DNA of 64,000 nt from an uncultured Clostridia bacterium (GCA_944386175.1 CALXAB010000003.1:1-64000), one strand, 5' to 3'; numbered from the stretch's first letter, positions 19,470 to 28,426 are shown. The notes: generated from the letters alone by a model not told the origin. Made by a program: numbers and translations.

Positions 19470-20972
19470 TTATAAATTAAATATAATCTCTATTCTATTT
19501 TTAGAATAAACATCTATTCTATTTATAATATCTTTTAGAAAATCATTTGACATATAATTTCCATTTTTAAATTTTTTCACAACTTCTCTTATTTCATTTT
19601 CATCTAGTTTATTGCTATTATCTTTTTTTAATTCTTCTATTAAATTTTTATACTTTGCTATTTCTTCTTTTGCTCGTTCATAATCTGTTTTAAATTCTTC
19701 TACTGTTATGTATTTCTCACATTTCTTCTTATATAAAACGCTTTTTCTTCTTTCTAGTCTTTCTATTTCATTTTCATAATTTTTAATTTTTTGTATTTCA
19801 TCATTACTTTCTTTATAGTAGTCAATTATCTTATTTGTTGTTTCATCTACTTGAATTAGACTTAATCTTTTTATAACTTCATTTTTTACTATTTCATTTA
19901 AATCTTTTTCTTTAATATAAGTTTTGTTATTACACTTTTTCTTATATAATAAACTACAATTAAAACCTGCACTATCATATAAGAATCTTTTCTTATCGTA
20001 TGACCTATATACTTTATATTGATATTTTCTTTTACAATGCCCACAATATACTAAATCTCGAAGTAAGTACTGATGTTTTAAACTTTTTCTTCCCTTTTTA
20101 TTTTTCTTTATTTCCTGTACTTTATCATAAATTTTTTTATCTATTATTGGCTCGTGTGTATTTTCTTTTATAATCCAACTATCTTTATTTTTGTTTTTCA
20201 CACATTTCTTTGTTAGATAATTAGTTTCATATTTATTCATTATTGTATTGCCTATATAAAAAGGATTATTTAAAATATCATTTATTTGTTCTCCTGACCA
20301 CTTTCTCGTATAATTTTTTAGTTTCATATATCTGCTTGGATTTTTTATCTTTTTACTATTCAAATATTCTGCTATTTGCGTACTTGTTTTTCCCTCTATA
20401 TACATATTATAAATATTTCTTATATTATCAGCTACATCTTCATCTATAAGTATCTTGTGTTTATCTTCTTTGTCTTTTTTATATCCATAAGGTGCATAAT
20501 GTTCTACAAACTGTCCTGCCTCTTTCATCGCTCTTTTATTAGCCCTTATTTTTTTAGATATATCTGTAATATAATATTGATTAGCAATTCCTCGAAGCAT
20601 TATTGTATCATCTATTTCATATCTTTCCCCACTATCTATAAATTCTGTTACTGAAATAAATCTAACATCATTATCTGGAAAAAATATTTCTGTGTACCAA
20701 CCTGTTTTATTTTTATTACGAGTTAATCTACTTATATCTTTTACAACTACCATATTTATAAGTCCCATTGAAATATCTATCATCATTTGGTCAAGTGCTG
20801 GTCTTGAATCTAAAATACCAGAATAACCATTGTCTGCATATTCTTTTACTATTTTATAACCATTTTTCATAGCATAGTTTGTAGTTATTTCTCTTTGAGC
20901 CTCTATACTATTATTTTCCTCTGCGTGTTCTCTTGATAATCGTAAATAAATTCCTGCTCTATATTCTTTCAT
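19470..20972 (-). CDS. large serine recombinase (ICE integrase 1)
   Basis: 500 aa. The resolvase catalytic domain has the active serine in YLRLSRE (S13) plus SRLTRN and IDSGERYEIDD. It is followed by the Recombinase domain, a zinc-ribbon region (CGHCKRKYQY and C..CN) and a coiled-coil C-terminus. It is of the TnpX/TndX class that excises and integrates Clostridial elements. Its start overlaps the end of the second recombinase by 4 bases, so both are made from one message. Confidence 0.93.
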   Translation of the reverse strand: MKEYRAGIYLRLSREHAEENNSIEAQREITTNYAMKNGYKIVKEYADNGYSGILDSRPALDQMMIDISMGLINMVVVKDISRLTRNKNKTGWYTEIFFPDNDVRFISVTEFIDSGERYEIDDTIMLRGIANQYYITDISKKIRANKRAMKEAGQFVEHYAPYGYKKDKEDKHKILIDEDVADNIRNIYNMYIEGKTSTQIAEYLNSKKIKNPSRYMKLKNYTRKWSGEQINDILNNPFYIGNTIMNKYETNYLTKKCVKNKNKDSWIIKENTHEPIIDKKIYDKVQEIKKNKKGRKSLKHQYLLRDLVYCGHCKRKYQYKVYRSYDKKRFLYDSAGFNCSLLYKKKCNNKTYIKEKDLNEIVKNEVIKRLSLIQVDETTNKIIDYYKESNDEIQKIKNYENEIERLERRKSVLYKKKCEKYITVEEFKTDYERAKEEIAKYKNLIEELKKDNSNKLDENEIREVVKKFKNGNYMSNDFLKDIINRIDVYSKNRIEIIFNL

Positions 20973-22543
20973 ATTGACTGCCCCACTGTATTAAAAATAT
21001 CATACCTATAATTTATATATACTTTATTGTCATTGTCTATTTGAATATCATAAATTAGTTCTGATAAAATATCTTTATTTATTTGTTCTGCATTTAATAT
21101 TTTATTTACTAACTCGTTTATCTCCTTTTCATTTATAACAGGTTTATGCTTTTCTTCTTTTTCAAATATTTCTAGTTCTTTTTTTATTCTGTTCTTTTCA
21201 TTTGATTTTTCTTTATAATACTTTTTGTAATCATCTTCATCTAGTAAATCCTGTTTATAGTCCAGATAAAGTTTTTTCATTTCTTCTTCAATTTTTGCTA
21301 ATTCTTTATCAAGCAATTCTTTGTTATTATTACTATTGCTCATTACTTTTTCATTGTTTCCATTTATAATTAGTTTTTTTACTTTTTCCTTATCAACAAG
21401 TTCTTGCATTACTTCTTTTAAATTTTTGTGAACAATTTCATTTAATATATCTTCATCTAAACCTCTACTACCTTTTATACAATTCTTTCCTTTATATCGT
21501 TTTAAACCATTTAAGCAACATACTTTTTTAGATTTTAGTTCATCTGGATGATTTCTTTTGTATTCAACTTTTAAAGTCATTTTTGCTCCACATTCTTTGC
21601 ATTTTACAAGTCCGTTTAAATCCCATTCGTGTTTTTTTCGTTTTATTGTTTTATTTATTTTTCTTACCCTTTGAACTTTTAAAAATAATTCTTCTGTAAT
21701 TATTGGCTCTTGTGTGTTATAAACTATTTTCCAGTCCTCTGGGTGTATATATTTTACTTTTTTGGATTTATAACTTAAATTTATTCTTTTTCCATACTCC
21801 ATATGCCCTAAATATACTTTATTAGACAGCATTCTTCTTATAGTTTCATCTCTCCATTTGTATCTTACTTCTCCATTATTTTGACTGTTATTCGGACTTT
21901 GTATTTTATCTTTGTTTAAATCTTTTGCTATTTCTGATACTTTTTTTCCTATACTGTATTCTTCAAATACTCTTCTGACGATTTTTGCTTGCTTTTCATC
22001 TATTTCTAATTTGTGCTTATCTTCTAATGATTTTTTATATCCATAAGGTGAAATAGCCGTTAAATACATTCCCTTTTCTTTTCTTGCCCACACACTTGAT
22101 CTTATTTTTCTTGAAATATCCTTACTATACCAGTCATTTATAAGAGTTTTAAATTGTATCATATCATTATTTGAATTTTTTGTTCCTGTGTCTACATTAT
22201 CTAGTACAGATATATATCTTATATCTCTTTCTAAAAAATATAATTCTATGTAATAGTTTGCCTCAAAACTATTTCTTGAAAGTCTTGATAAATCTTTTGT
22301 AATAATGCAATTTATTACTCCATTTTCAACATCTTTAATCATTCTTTGAAAGTCTGGTCTATCTGTATTAAGTCCCGAATATCCATCATCAATGTAATAA
22401 TCTACTAAAAAAAATTCTTCGCCTAATTCTTGTAATTTTTTTTCAATTATATTCTTTTGACTAACTATACTATCACTTACATCTTTATCACCATCTTCCT
22501 GTGAGAGCCTTAAATAACCTGCAACTCTGTATTTTCCTTTCAT
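20969..22543 (-). CDS. large serine recombinase (ICE integrase 2)
   Basis: About 524 aa from ATG 22543 (AGAGGTG upstream). Active serine in YLRLSQED, then DDGYSGLNTDRPDF and SRLSRN, the Recombinase domain, a zinc ribbon (CKECGAKMTL ... CC) and a long Lys/Glu coiled coil. It is diverged from integrase 1 and so is not a recent duplicate. The translationally coupled pair suggests a heteromeric recombinase or separate integration and excision roles (inference). Confidence 0.93.
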   Translation of the reverse strand: MKGKYRVAGYLRLSQEDGDKDVSDSIVSQKNIIEKKLQELGEEFFLVDYYIDDGYSGLNTDRPDFQRMIKDVENGVINCIITKDLSRLSRNSFEANYYIELYFLERDIRYISVLDNVDTGTKNSNNDMIQFKTLINDWYSKDISRKIRSSVWARKEKGMYLTAISPYGYKKSLEDKHKLEIDEKQAKIVRRVFEEYSIGKKVSEIAKDLNKDKIQSPNNSQNNGEVRYKWRDETIRRMLSNKVYLGHMEYGKRINLSYKSKKVKYIHPEDWKIVYNTQEPIITEELFLKVQRVRKINKTIKRKKHEWDLNGLVKCKECGAKMTLKVEYKRNHPDELKSKKVCCLNGLKRYKGKNCIKGSRGLDEDILNEIVHKNLKEVMQELVDKEKVKKLIINGNNEKVMSNSNNNKELLDKELAKIEEEMKKLYLDYKQDLLDEDDYKKYYKEKSNEKNRIKKELEIFEKEEKHKPVINEKEINELVNKILNAEQINKDILSELIYDIQIDNDNKVYINYRYDIFNTVGQSI

Positions 22544-22626
22544 TCTCAACACCTCTTTTTGCAAGGTGTATATATTTGATGTATTTATTTTATATTTGTT
22601 ATTATTTAATTACAAATGTGCAATTT

Positions 22627-22779
22627 TTAATTTATTTGTGAAATTGCATATTTGCATATTACATTATATAAATTATCTATATTTTGCACATCTTCTACAC
22701 ATCTTGTTATTACTGTATATTTTTTATTATCTATTTCATAAATTGTTGTATTTTCTTCTTTTTTATCCTCTTGTACCAT
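22627..22779 (-). CDS. TnpW-like small protein, 50 aa
   Basis: ATG 22779 is preceded by AGGAGG and the frame ends at TAA 22627. The core TTIYEIDNKKYTVITR resembles the small TnpW proteins encoded beside TnpX in Tn4451-type elements. Its function is unknown. It lies immediately upstream of integrase 2. Confidence 0.6.
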   Translation of the reverse strand: MVQEDKKEENTTIYEIDNKKYTVITRCVEDVQNIDNLYNVICKYAISQIN

Positions 22780-22838
22780 AAATATACACACCTCCTATTT
22801 CTCTCTTAAAAACTATTAACAATGAAACAGATTTATAA

Positions 22839-23240
22839 CTAATTTTTTAAATCTGGAAATAAATTAGTTAAGATTACCTCTGCCTCTTTTACTACTCTTC
22901 TAGGATGATGTGAATGTAATTCTTTCAAAAATTCTCTTACTATTTTTTCTTCTGTAATATTTTCTTCTCTATTCATAAGTACATAAAATATACAAGTTGC
23001 ATAAGACACAAAGTCATCACTATTTAAAACCCAATTAAAATTTATTCTTTTCAGTAAGTTAATATCTACACCTTTTATTTCAGTTGTATCAAAATTTTCT
23101 TTTGCTATTTCCAATATATTTTTTAATAAATCTGCAAAACCTTTCTGTTCACTTTCCTCGTTATATTTTCTATAACCCAAAATATAGTATGCTACTACCT
23201 CTTGAATAGCATATTCTTTATTTCTTATATCTTTTTTCAT
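22839..23240 (-). CDS. hypothetical protein, 133 aa
   Basis: A soluble, helical protein starting MKKDIRNKEYAIQEVVAYY. I do not recognise a domain. It lies 30 bases downstream of the DUF6075-resolvase fusion and upstream of tnpW, in the same transcriptional direction as the recombinases. Confidence 0.7.
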   Translation of the reverse strand: MKKDIRNKEYAIQEVVAYYILGYRKYNEESEQKGFADLLKNILEIAKENFDTTEIKGVDINLLKRINFNWVLNSDDFVSYATCIFYVLMNREENITEEKIVREFLKELHSHHPRRVVKEAEVILTNLFPDLKN

Positions 23241-23269
23241 AAACTTTTCCTCCTAACAAAAAATAAGCC

Positions 23270-24226
23270 CTATCTGGACTCTTTATTTCTATCTTTTATT
23301 TTTTTCTTACTTCTTATAACTCTTTTATTCTTTTCGGTATGTATAAATCTTGCTATATCTTGCTTTACTTTTTCTGAAATAAAATTAAAAGTTTCTTTGT
23401 TTATACTCTCCCCATTGTTTGTAACTATTTCAACACTTTTCATATAATCATTTGAAAATAAAGATATTAGTTTTATTGTATCTCTGTATAATTTTGAAAT
23501 ATCTGTTACTATTATCTTTTTTACTTTACCTATTTTTAAATCTTCTATAAGTTTATTTAATGCCTTTCTATCATCTGATAATCCACTTTTCCTTACATCT
23601 ATATAATATATTCTGTTTACTATATTGCGTTTCTTACAATAATCTTCTAATTTATTTTTTTGAGAATATATATCATCATTTACTTCATTACCATTTACTA
23701 AATTTGTTCTCATATATAGTGCTACTGTATTATTATCTTCTTTATTTTCTAACTTTTCATCAATATAATAATCAAGTTGTTCTATATTTCCTACTCTCGT
23801 ATAAATAGCTTTAATATACTTTTCTTGTTCCTCTTTACTTCTAAAATATTCTGGATATCTTATTTTCAAAGCCTCTACAAAGTATGGTGCATAACTACAA
23901 CAAAAAATTTCGCTTGGATTATAGTATTCTGATACTTTTCCATTTTGTCTATCTTTATCACTATCGTAATTACACCTATTCCATAAACTAAACGCCATTC
24001 TAGTAACTTTTTCACTTGTTCCAGTTTGAAAAGCACTATTTATAGAATCAATGTTTATTTCTCCGTTTTCTATGCTAAATATTTTATCAAAATTACTTCT
24101 TGTTGTTTCACATATTCCTAATGTATAAACTATTGATTTATAATATACATCTGTTTTTCTGTATTTTTGCAATATTAAATTCTTTTCATTCCAAAACATT
24201 TCGTGTTCATCATCTACGAACTCCAT
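23270..24226 (-). CDS. DUF6075-like protein fused to a degenerate serine-resolvase domain
   Basis: About 318 aa from ATG 24226 (AAAGGAG seven bases upstream). The N-terminal 150 residues (FVDDEHEMFWNEKN, CCSYAPYFVEALKIRYP) match my recollection of DUF6075 proteins of Firmicutes elements. The C-terminal part (ALYMRTNLVNG, SGLSDDRKALNKLIEDL, ITDISKLYRDT) has the serine-resolvase fold pattern, but the catalytic serine position in YLRLS is replaced (YMRTN). It is probably a DNA-binding or regulatory relative of the two integrases rather than an enzyme. The start overlaps the mazF-like gene. Confidence 0.75.
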   Translation of the reverse strand: MEFVDDEHEMFWNEKNLILQKYRKTDVYYKSIVYTLGICETTRSNFDKIFSIENGEINIDSINSAFQTGTSEKVTRMAFSLWNRCNYDSDKDRQNGKVSEYYNPSEIFCCSYAPYFVEALKIRYPEYFRSKEEQEKYIKAIYTRVGNIEQLDYYIDEKLENKEDNNTVALYMRTNLVNGNEVNDDIYSQKNKLEDYCKKRNIVNRIYYIDVRKSGLSDDRKALNKLIEDLKIGKVKKIIVTDISKLYRDTIKLISLFSNDYMKSVEIVTNNGESINKETFNFISEKVKQDIARFIHTEKNKRVIRSKKKIKDRNKESR

Positions 24227-24587
24227 ATTCGCTCCTTTCCTGTAAATCAATAGCTATTTTTAAAGCATTGTTTACAGACTTTATATATTTTTTAGGTAAT
24301 TTATCTATAAAGTTGATTAGTCGCTTTTTGTCTATAATCTTTATTTGTTCTGCCATTATTGTTGCCTCATATTTCATTTTTCCAAATGGTTTTATTTTTA
24401 TATGTGTTGGTATATGATTTTTTTCTTCTACCCTTTTTGTTATTGGAATAACTATTGTTGTAGAACTATATTTATTACCTAAATCATTTTGAATAATTAG
24501 CACTGGTCTTTTTCCTCTTTCTTCACTTCCTATGGTATTTCCTAAATTTGCTAAATATATTTCATTTCTTCTAATTTTATTTTTCAC
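24210..24587 (-). CDS. MazF/PemK-family toxin-like endoribonuclease
   Basis: 125 aa with the PemK pattern: RRNEIYLANLGNTIGSEERGKRPVLIIQND at the N-terminus, VIPITKR, and ATIMAEQIKIIDKKRL. Family members cleave mRNA at short motifs. No MazE-like antitoxin is adjacent; the coupled upstream gene is a 56-residue membrane protein. MazF-like proteins next to sigma-like regulators are common in conjugative elements. Confidence 0.85.
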   Translation of the reverse strand: MKNKIRRNEIYLANLGNTIGSEERGKRPVLIIQNDLGNKYSSTTIVIPITKRVEEKNHIPTHIKIKPFGKMKYEATIMAEQIKIIDKKRLINFIDKLPKKYIKSVNNALKIAIDLQERSEYGVRR

Positions 24588-24747
24588 TTTTCTCCTCCTG
24601 CATTTGTAATTTTTTCAATATTTCTATTTGTTCTTCATTTTCCATTTCACGTTCTGTCTGTGTTTTAGATTTATTAGCTCCTAATATAACTAAATACATT
24701 AAAATACCAATTATTAGCATACATATTAATAAAATTTTAAATATCAT
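24577..24747 (-). CDS. small membrane protein, 56 aa
   Basis: ATG 24747 to TAA 24577. The N-terminus is a single transmembrane helix (FKILLICMLIIGILMYLVIL), followed by a charged coiled-coil tail (EREMENEEQIEILKKLQ). It overlaps the start of the mazF-like gene by 11 bases. The position suggests it may be a partner of the toxin, but it does not look like a known antitoxin. Confidence 0.6.
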   Translation of the reverse strand: MIFKILLICMLIIGILMYLVILGANKSKTQTEREMENEEQIEILKKLQMQEEKSEK

Positions 24748-24772
24748 TTTTCGTTCCTTTCTTTATGTTACA

Positions 24773-24824
24773 AGAACTCTAAAAATGTTTGAGGATATAT
24801 TGATATACCATATTTTAGAGTTCT
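24773..24824. repeat. 12-bp inverted repeat, terminator or operator
   Basis: AGAACTCTAAAA (24773-24784) and TTTTAGAGTTCT (24813-24824) are perfect complements, upstream of the small membrane protein gene. The + side is followed by a short T-run. Confidence 0.5.
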
Positions 24825-24839
24825 CTATTTTTCATTTAT

Positions 24840-25200
24840 ACCTTTTTGTAATTCATTAGACAGATGTTTTGCTTACATCTTCATAGGTGGTATTCGGCAT
24901 ACCCCTGTCCGTTTCCAACCGACTTGTACTCATTGCTTGGGACGCTTTTAACGCTCGTTCTATGACTATACAAAAGTTTCTTTCCTTTTACACTTTTCTT
25001 CGCCTTATTAGTTGCAAACTAATATTTAAGTAATATCTCTACTACTAGCTCAAGTAATCAAAGGACTGTATCTAATGAATTATTATTCACTTTTCAATGT
25101 GCTTAATTATTTCTGTTTTAAGAAAAACATTACGAGAATTACCCTCTCGCCTTAAACAGCACTTGAAAAATGAAAAGGTTATGTTTTTATTTAAAATTTT
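24840..25200 (-). other. 360-bp intergenic block, possibly structured RNA
   Basis: No convincing gene. The stretch is richer in GC than its surroundings at 24885-24965 and at 25135-25160, and on the - strand can form a CGAGA...TCTCG hairpin near 25138-25155. It sits between the sigma-like operon and the mazF/recombinase operon, where Tn916-type elements carry leaders. A 25-codon frame (24933-24856) was considered and rejected. Confidence 0.35.
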
Positions 25201-25208
25201 TTAATTTT

Positions 25209-25421
25209 TTATTTTGCTAATTTATCTGCAAAATCATCTTTTTTTATAACGCTTATTGCATACTCAATTAGATGACTTTTCAAGTCTTGGTCTATCTCAT
25301 CATTTTCATTTTTTGAATACTTATCAATTAGAGGCATTATTTTATTTACAACTAAAATCATTGATACCTCATCATTTTTTGCTTTTACTAATAACTCATA
25401 AAATTTTGTTTTATTTTCCAT
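25209..25421 (-). CDS. helix-turn-helix regulator, Tn916 orf8-like
   Basis: 70 aa, FYELLVKAKNDEV ... VVNKIMPLIDKYSK, matching the small HTH_16 proteins encoded with sigma-like factors in conjugative transposons. It overlaps the end of the sigma-like gene by 11 bases. Confidence 0.7.
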   Translation of the reverse strand: MENKTKFYELLVKAKNDEVSMILVVNKIMPLIDKYSKNENDEIDQDLKSHLIEYAISVIKKDDFADKLAK

Positions 25422-25866
25422 TTCTGCCCTCCAAATATTCTTTTAATTTACTAATTGCTCTCAATTTTAACTGTTTTACTGCATTCTCGTTCATATTCAT
25501 TTCTTGGGCAATTACTTTTATTTTTTTGTTTTTGTAATAGTAAAGAAGAATTACCTTTTTCTGCTTTTCATTCAGTTTTTCTACTGCTATTTTTAAATCT
25601 TCACTTTTTTTATCATTAAAATCTAAATTGTCTATACTATCATTATTTAGTAAAAGTTCCCATTTTTCATTAGACACAGATATTTCTTTTTCTAATAGAT
25701 ATTTTTTATGTCTTAAATAATTTATTCTTCTATTTAAAAGTGCTTTTCTCATATAATTTATATATCTTGCAAATACAATATCATCAATAAATTCACCTTT
25801 TTGTGAACTTTCTGGGTTCGTAATGATGTAATCATTTATTTTTTTTTCTTTATATTTTCTTTTCAT
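25411..25866 (-). CDS. sigma-70-like regulator, Tn916 orf7-like
   Basis: 151 aa. A region-2-like N-terminal helical part (ARYINYMRKALLNRRINYLR) is followed by a region-4 helix-turn-helix (LNEKQKKVILLYYYKNKKIKVIAQEMNMNENAVKQLKLRAI). Such factors activate excision and transfer genes in Tn916-like ICEs. A 25-nt palindrome lies 10 bases upstream of the start. Confidence 0.85.
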   Translation of the reverse strand: MKRKYKEKKINDYIITNPESSQKGEFIDDIVFARYINYMRKALLNRRINYLRHKKYLLEKEISVSNEKWELLLNNDSIDNLDFNDKKSEDLKIAVEKLNEKQKKVILLYYYKNKKIKVIAQEMNMNENAVKQLKLRAISKLKEYLEGRNGK

Positions 25867-25877
25867 TACCGTTCCTC

Positions 25878-25902
25878 CTTGAAATTCAAATTTTGAATTT
25901 CA
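25878..25902. promoter_or_regulatory. 25-nt perfect palindrome, probable operator
   Basis: TTGAAATTCAAA-T-TTTGAATTTCAA lies just upstream of the sigma-like gene. A dimeric regulator could bind here. A second inverted repeat, AATCGAAGTCTA / TAGACTTCGATT (26142-26153 and 26204-26215), lies further upstream in the same gap. 25903-26329 otherwise holds no gene I support. Confidence 0.45.
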
Positions 25903-26329
25903 AGTTAGGTGGACTTCGGCAATGAATTATTTTAAGGGTACAAAAAAAGACAGACACACAAAATCTTTTTGCATACCTGCCCTCAAAAAAGTAAAAGATA
26001 GTTTTTTTATTACTTCTTTCATTATCAAAATATTTTAGTTCAGTATTTTTCCTTCTTTCACTTTTCAATATAAAACACCCTCAAAATTTTCGTTTGAAAT
26101 CTTTTAAGGGCTTTAATCTTTTTTATAAAATAATCGAAGTCTATATTGTTAAGCTATACAATTTTTCATTTGTAGTTTACATTTCTTTTGTAACTCCCTC
26201 GTAGACTTCGATTAGGTGGATTATATTATCATTTTTGGTTATTTTAAAAAAAGTGTGCTAAAATAGTCTAAAAAGTGTAAGAAAGTGTTATAAAATTGGT
26301 ATTTTTTTACTTTTTTTATGTGAATTCTC

Positions 26330-26358
26330 TTGAATTTACATAATATTAGTGATATAAT
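26330..26358 (+). promoter_or_regulatory. promoter of the Spo0A-like gene
   Basis: TTGAAT (26330-26335), 17-base spacer, TATAAT (26353-26358), 40 bases upstream of the start codon at 26398. Confidence 0.7.
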
Positions 26359-26397
26359 AGTAATGATTTTAAAAACATTTGTTAGGAGTTGTTTGCA

Positions 26398-27138
26398 ATG
26401 TCATTGAAAGTATTAGTTGCAAATGAGAATGTAGAACAGAATTCTCTTTATTGCAATTACCTCACAAATGATAGAGATTTTGATATAATAAGTACCAAAG
26501 ACGGAATAGCAACTTTGAACGCATATATTCAAGTACACCCTAGCATACTTATTTTAGATTCCTTTTTTAGTGATTTAAAATATACTGATATTTTAGATAG
26601 ACTAACAAACTTGGATAATGAAAAAAATAAATGTAATACGGTCATTACAGTAAATAATGATAAAGAACAATTATTATTAAGGAATGCGAAGAAAGTACAT
26701 AGTATTTTAAAAAAGCCTATAAAATATGAAAACTTTTCAGAAACTATAAGTTTGATGAAAAAAGAAATTGAATATGAAGAAATAAGCAGAGAAGAAATAG
26801 ACATTTTTTTATTCAGACTAAATATAAATATTGGTTCTAATGGTGCTGATTATTTACGATCTGCGATTTTTTACTGCTATTATAATTTTGATGCATTTAA
26901 GTCATTAGACGGTATTTATGACTTTGTTGCAACTCAATATAATGTTACTACTGACTCTGTAAAATATGCTATAAGAAGTGCTTTGATACCATTTAACAAC
27001 AGCTATCAATTAAACAGAAATAATAATAAACTATACACTATATTCGATAAAAGTAGACAAACAATATCTCCTAAATATTTTTTAGAAGCTATTGTAAGCT
27101 ATTTACACTACAAAAAAAATAAGAAACAAGTTTTTTAA
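26398..27138 (+). CDS. Spo0A-like response regulator (receiver plus Spo0A_C-type domain)
   Basis: 246 aa from ATG 26398 (TAGGAG nine bases upstream). Residues about 5-120 form a receiver (LKVLVANENVEQNSLYC, ILILDSFFSDL with the phospho-acceptor Asp, SILKKPIKYENF with the conserved Lys-Pro). The acidic pocket is weak, since NEN replaces the usual DD. The C-terminal part (LNINIGSNGADYLRSAIFYC ... YNVTTDSVKYAIRSALI) matches the Spo0A effector domain. It is an ICE-borne paralogue, likely controlling element or cargo genes; no kinase is nearby. Confidence 0.8.
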   Translation: MSLKVLVANENVEQNSLYCNYLTNDRDFDIISTKDGIATLNAYIQVHPSILILDSFFSDLKYTDILDRLTNLDNEKNKCNTVITVNNDKEQLLLRNAKKVHSILKKPIKYENFSETISLMKKEIEYEEISREEIDIFLFRLNINIGSNGADYLRSAIFYCYYNFDAFKSLDGIYDFVATQYNVTTDSVKYAIRSALIPFNNSYQLNRNNNKLYTIFDKSRQTISPKYFLEAIVSYLHYKKNKKQVF

Positions 27139-27170
27139 TAAATAATTATTATTGTAACTTGTTTCTATTT
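27119..27170. terminator. bidirectional terminator between convergent genes
   Basis: AAGAAACAAGTT and AACTTGTTTCT form a 12-bp stem around the Spo0A-like stop, with A- and T-runs on both sides. It serves the + strand Spo0A-like gene and the - strand radical SAM gene. Confidence 0.75.
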
Positions 27171-27173
27171 TTT

Positions 27174-28364
27174 TTATTTATATAAGTATTCTTTATAATC
27201 TTTTAGTATTCCAGTTATTATATCTTCGTATGGCTCACTAACAAGTGAGCTTATTTTTTTACCACTTATTTTTATTGCTTGTTTTAAATCATTATCGTCA
27301 ATATCATTTTCTATTAAATTAAATACTGGCGTATTTTGTTCCAACTTTTCTTCAGATTTTTTAATAATGTCTAAATCAAATTTTGTAAACACCATATCTG
27401 GCTTCGACTCTATTATTTTATTATAAGTATCTGTTGCATTACTTGCTGTTGCTACAACTTTTGCATAATCTAAATTATTTATTGTATTGACGAATCTCTT
27501 TAAAACAGTATTATCATTATATGATACTAGCACTCTTATTTTATCGATTAAATAATCTCTTTTAGAATTATGGCTCATAATTCCAAGTAGTTCATTTAAG
27601 TTTTGTTTTAAAGCATTTCCTATTACTACATCTTCTTTATTTATAGTTCTAACAATATCTCCATTTGCAGTAATTAAAATATACTTGTTTTCCATATCTT
27701 CGTCATTTCTATATTTTACATTTTCTATATTTTTAAAACTTTGGAACATCTCTTGTTTAGATAAAAATTCTTCGTTTGTGATTTCAAAAATTTTTTGATT
27801 TTCTTTTGCAACTTCTCTTAAAGGTATGAATTTAAAAATTCTCCACTCATTGATTTTATAATTATTATTTAAGAACTCTCCAAGTCCTTGTATATGATTT
27901 AAGGTTAATCTATTTACTACAGTATTTATTTTAGTTTTAACATTTTTTTCTTTCAGCAAGTCTAACACTATTTTTATTTCTTCCAAATGATTTCTTCCTC
28001 TGCCCATTTTTTCATTTATATCATCATCTATTGTATCTATTGAAAGTGTTATTGTATCTAGATAGTCTAAAATTTCTCTCATTTTTTCATTATATGCTAT
28101 TATTGAACCATTAGTAATTAACTTGTTTTTTATACCATATTGTTTTGCTATTTTTACTAAATTTATAATGTTAGGGTATAAAAGTGCCTCTCCACCACTC
28201 CAAGTTATATGTGTTATTCCCATATTTATTAATTTCATTAGTATTTCTTTATTTTCTTCGTATGTTAAGTCTGCAATATTTAAAAAGCTATGACAATATT
28301 TACACTTTTGATTACACTTTGTTGTTATTAACCAACATACTTCTTCTTTTTCCATTTCTAACAT
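27174..28364 (-). CDS. viperin-like radical SAM protein with C-terminal receiver-like domain
   Basis: 396 aa (start may be ATG 28355). The radical SAM cluster motif CNQKCKYC is near residue 16, followed by WSGGEALLYP. Then come features shared with viperins: LDTITLSIDTIDDDINEKMGRG, KTKINTVVNR, and WRIFKFIPLREVA. Viperins make chain-terminating ddh-nucleotides that block viral replication, and bacterial viperins are antiphage proteins. Here an additional segment of about 120 residues (KIRVLVSYNDNTVLKRF, ESKPDMVFTKFDLD) resembles a CheY-type receiver without the acidic pocket. That fusion is unusual. It could instead be another radical SAM subfamily acting in peptide or cofactor modification. 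Confidence 0.6.
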   Translation of the reverse strand: MLEMEKEEVCWLITTKCNQKCKYCHSFLNIADLTYEENKEILMKLINMGITHITWSGGEALLYPNIINLVKIAKQYGIKNKLITNGSIIAYNEKMREILDYLDTITLSIDTIDDDINEKMGRGRNHLEEIKIVLDLLKEKNVKTKINTVVNRLTLNHIQGLGEFLNNNYKINEWRIFKFIPLREVAKENQKIFEITNEEFLSKQEMFQSFKNIENVKYRNDEDMENKYILITANGDIVRTINKEDVVIGNALKQNLNELLGIMSHNSKRDYLIDKIRVLVSYNDNTVLKRFVNTINNLDYAKVVATASNATDTYNKIIESKPDMVFTKFDLDIIKKSEEKLEQNTPVFNLIENDIDDNDLKQAIKISGKKISSLVSEPYEDIITGILKDYKEYLYK

Positions 28365-28426
28365 CCTTCCACTATTTTTAATAGTATATTGATTATATAA
28401 CCATTTTTAATGTTTGTCTATCAGTA

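Noticed and set aside
24856..24933. 25-codon frame containing an in-frame CGG
   Set aside because: No ribosome binding site, no recognised homologue, and it lies in a likely structured non-coding block. If it were real it would be an exception to the CGG rule, so it is recorded here.
25886..26068. 60-aa frame upstream of the sigma-like gene
   Set aside because: No ribosome binding site or domain, and it overlaps the palindromic control region.
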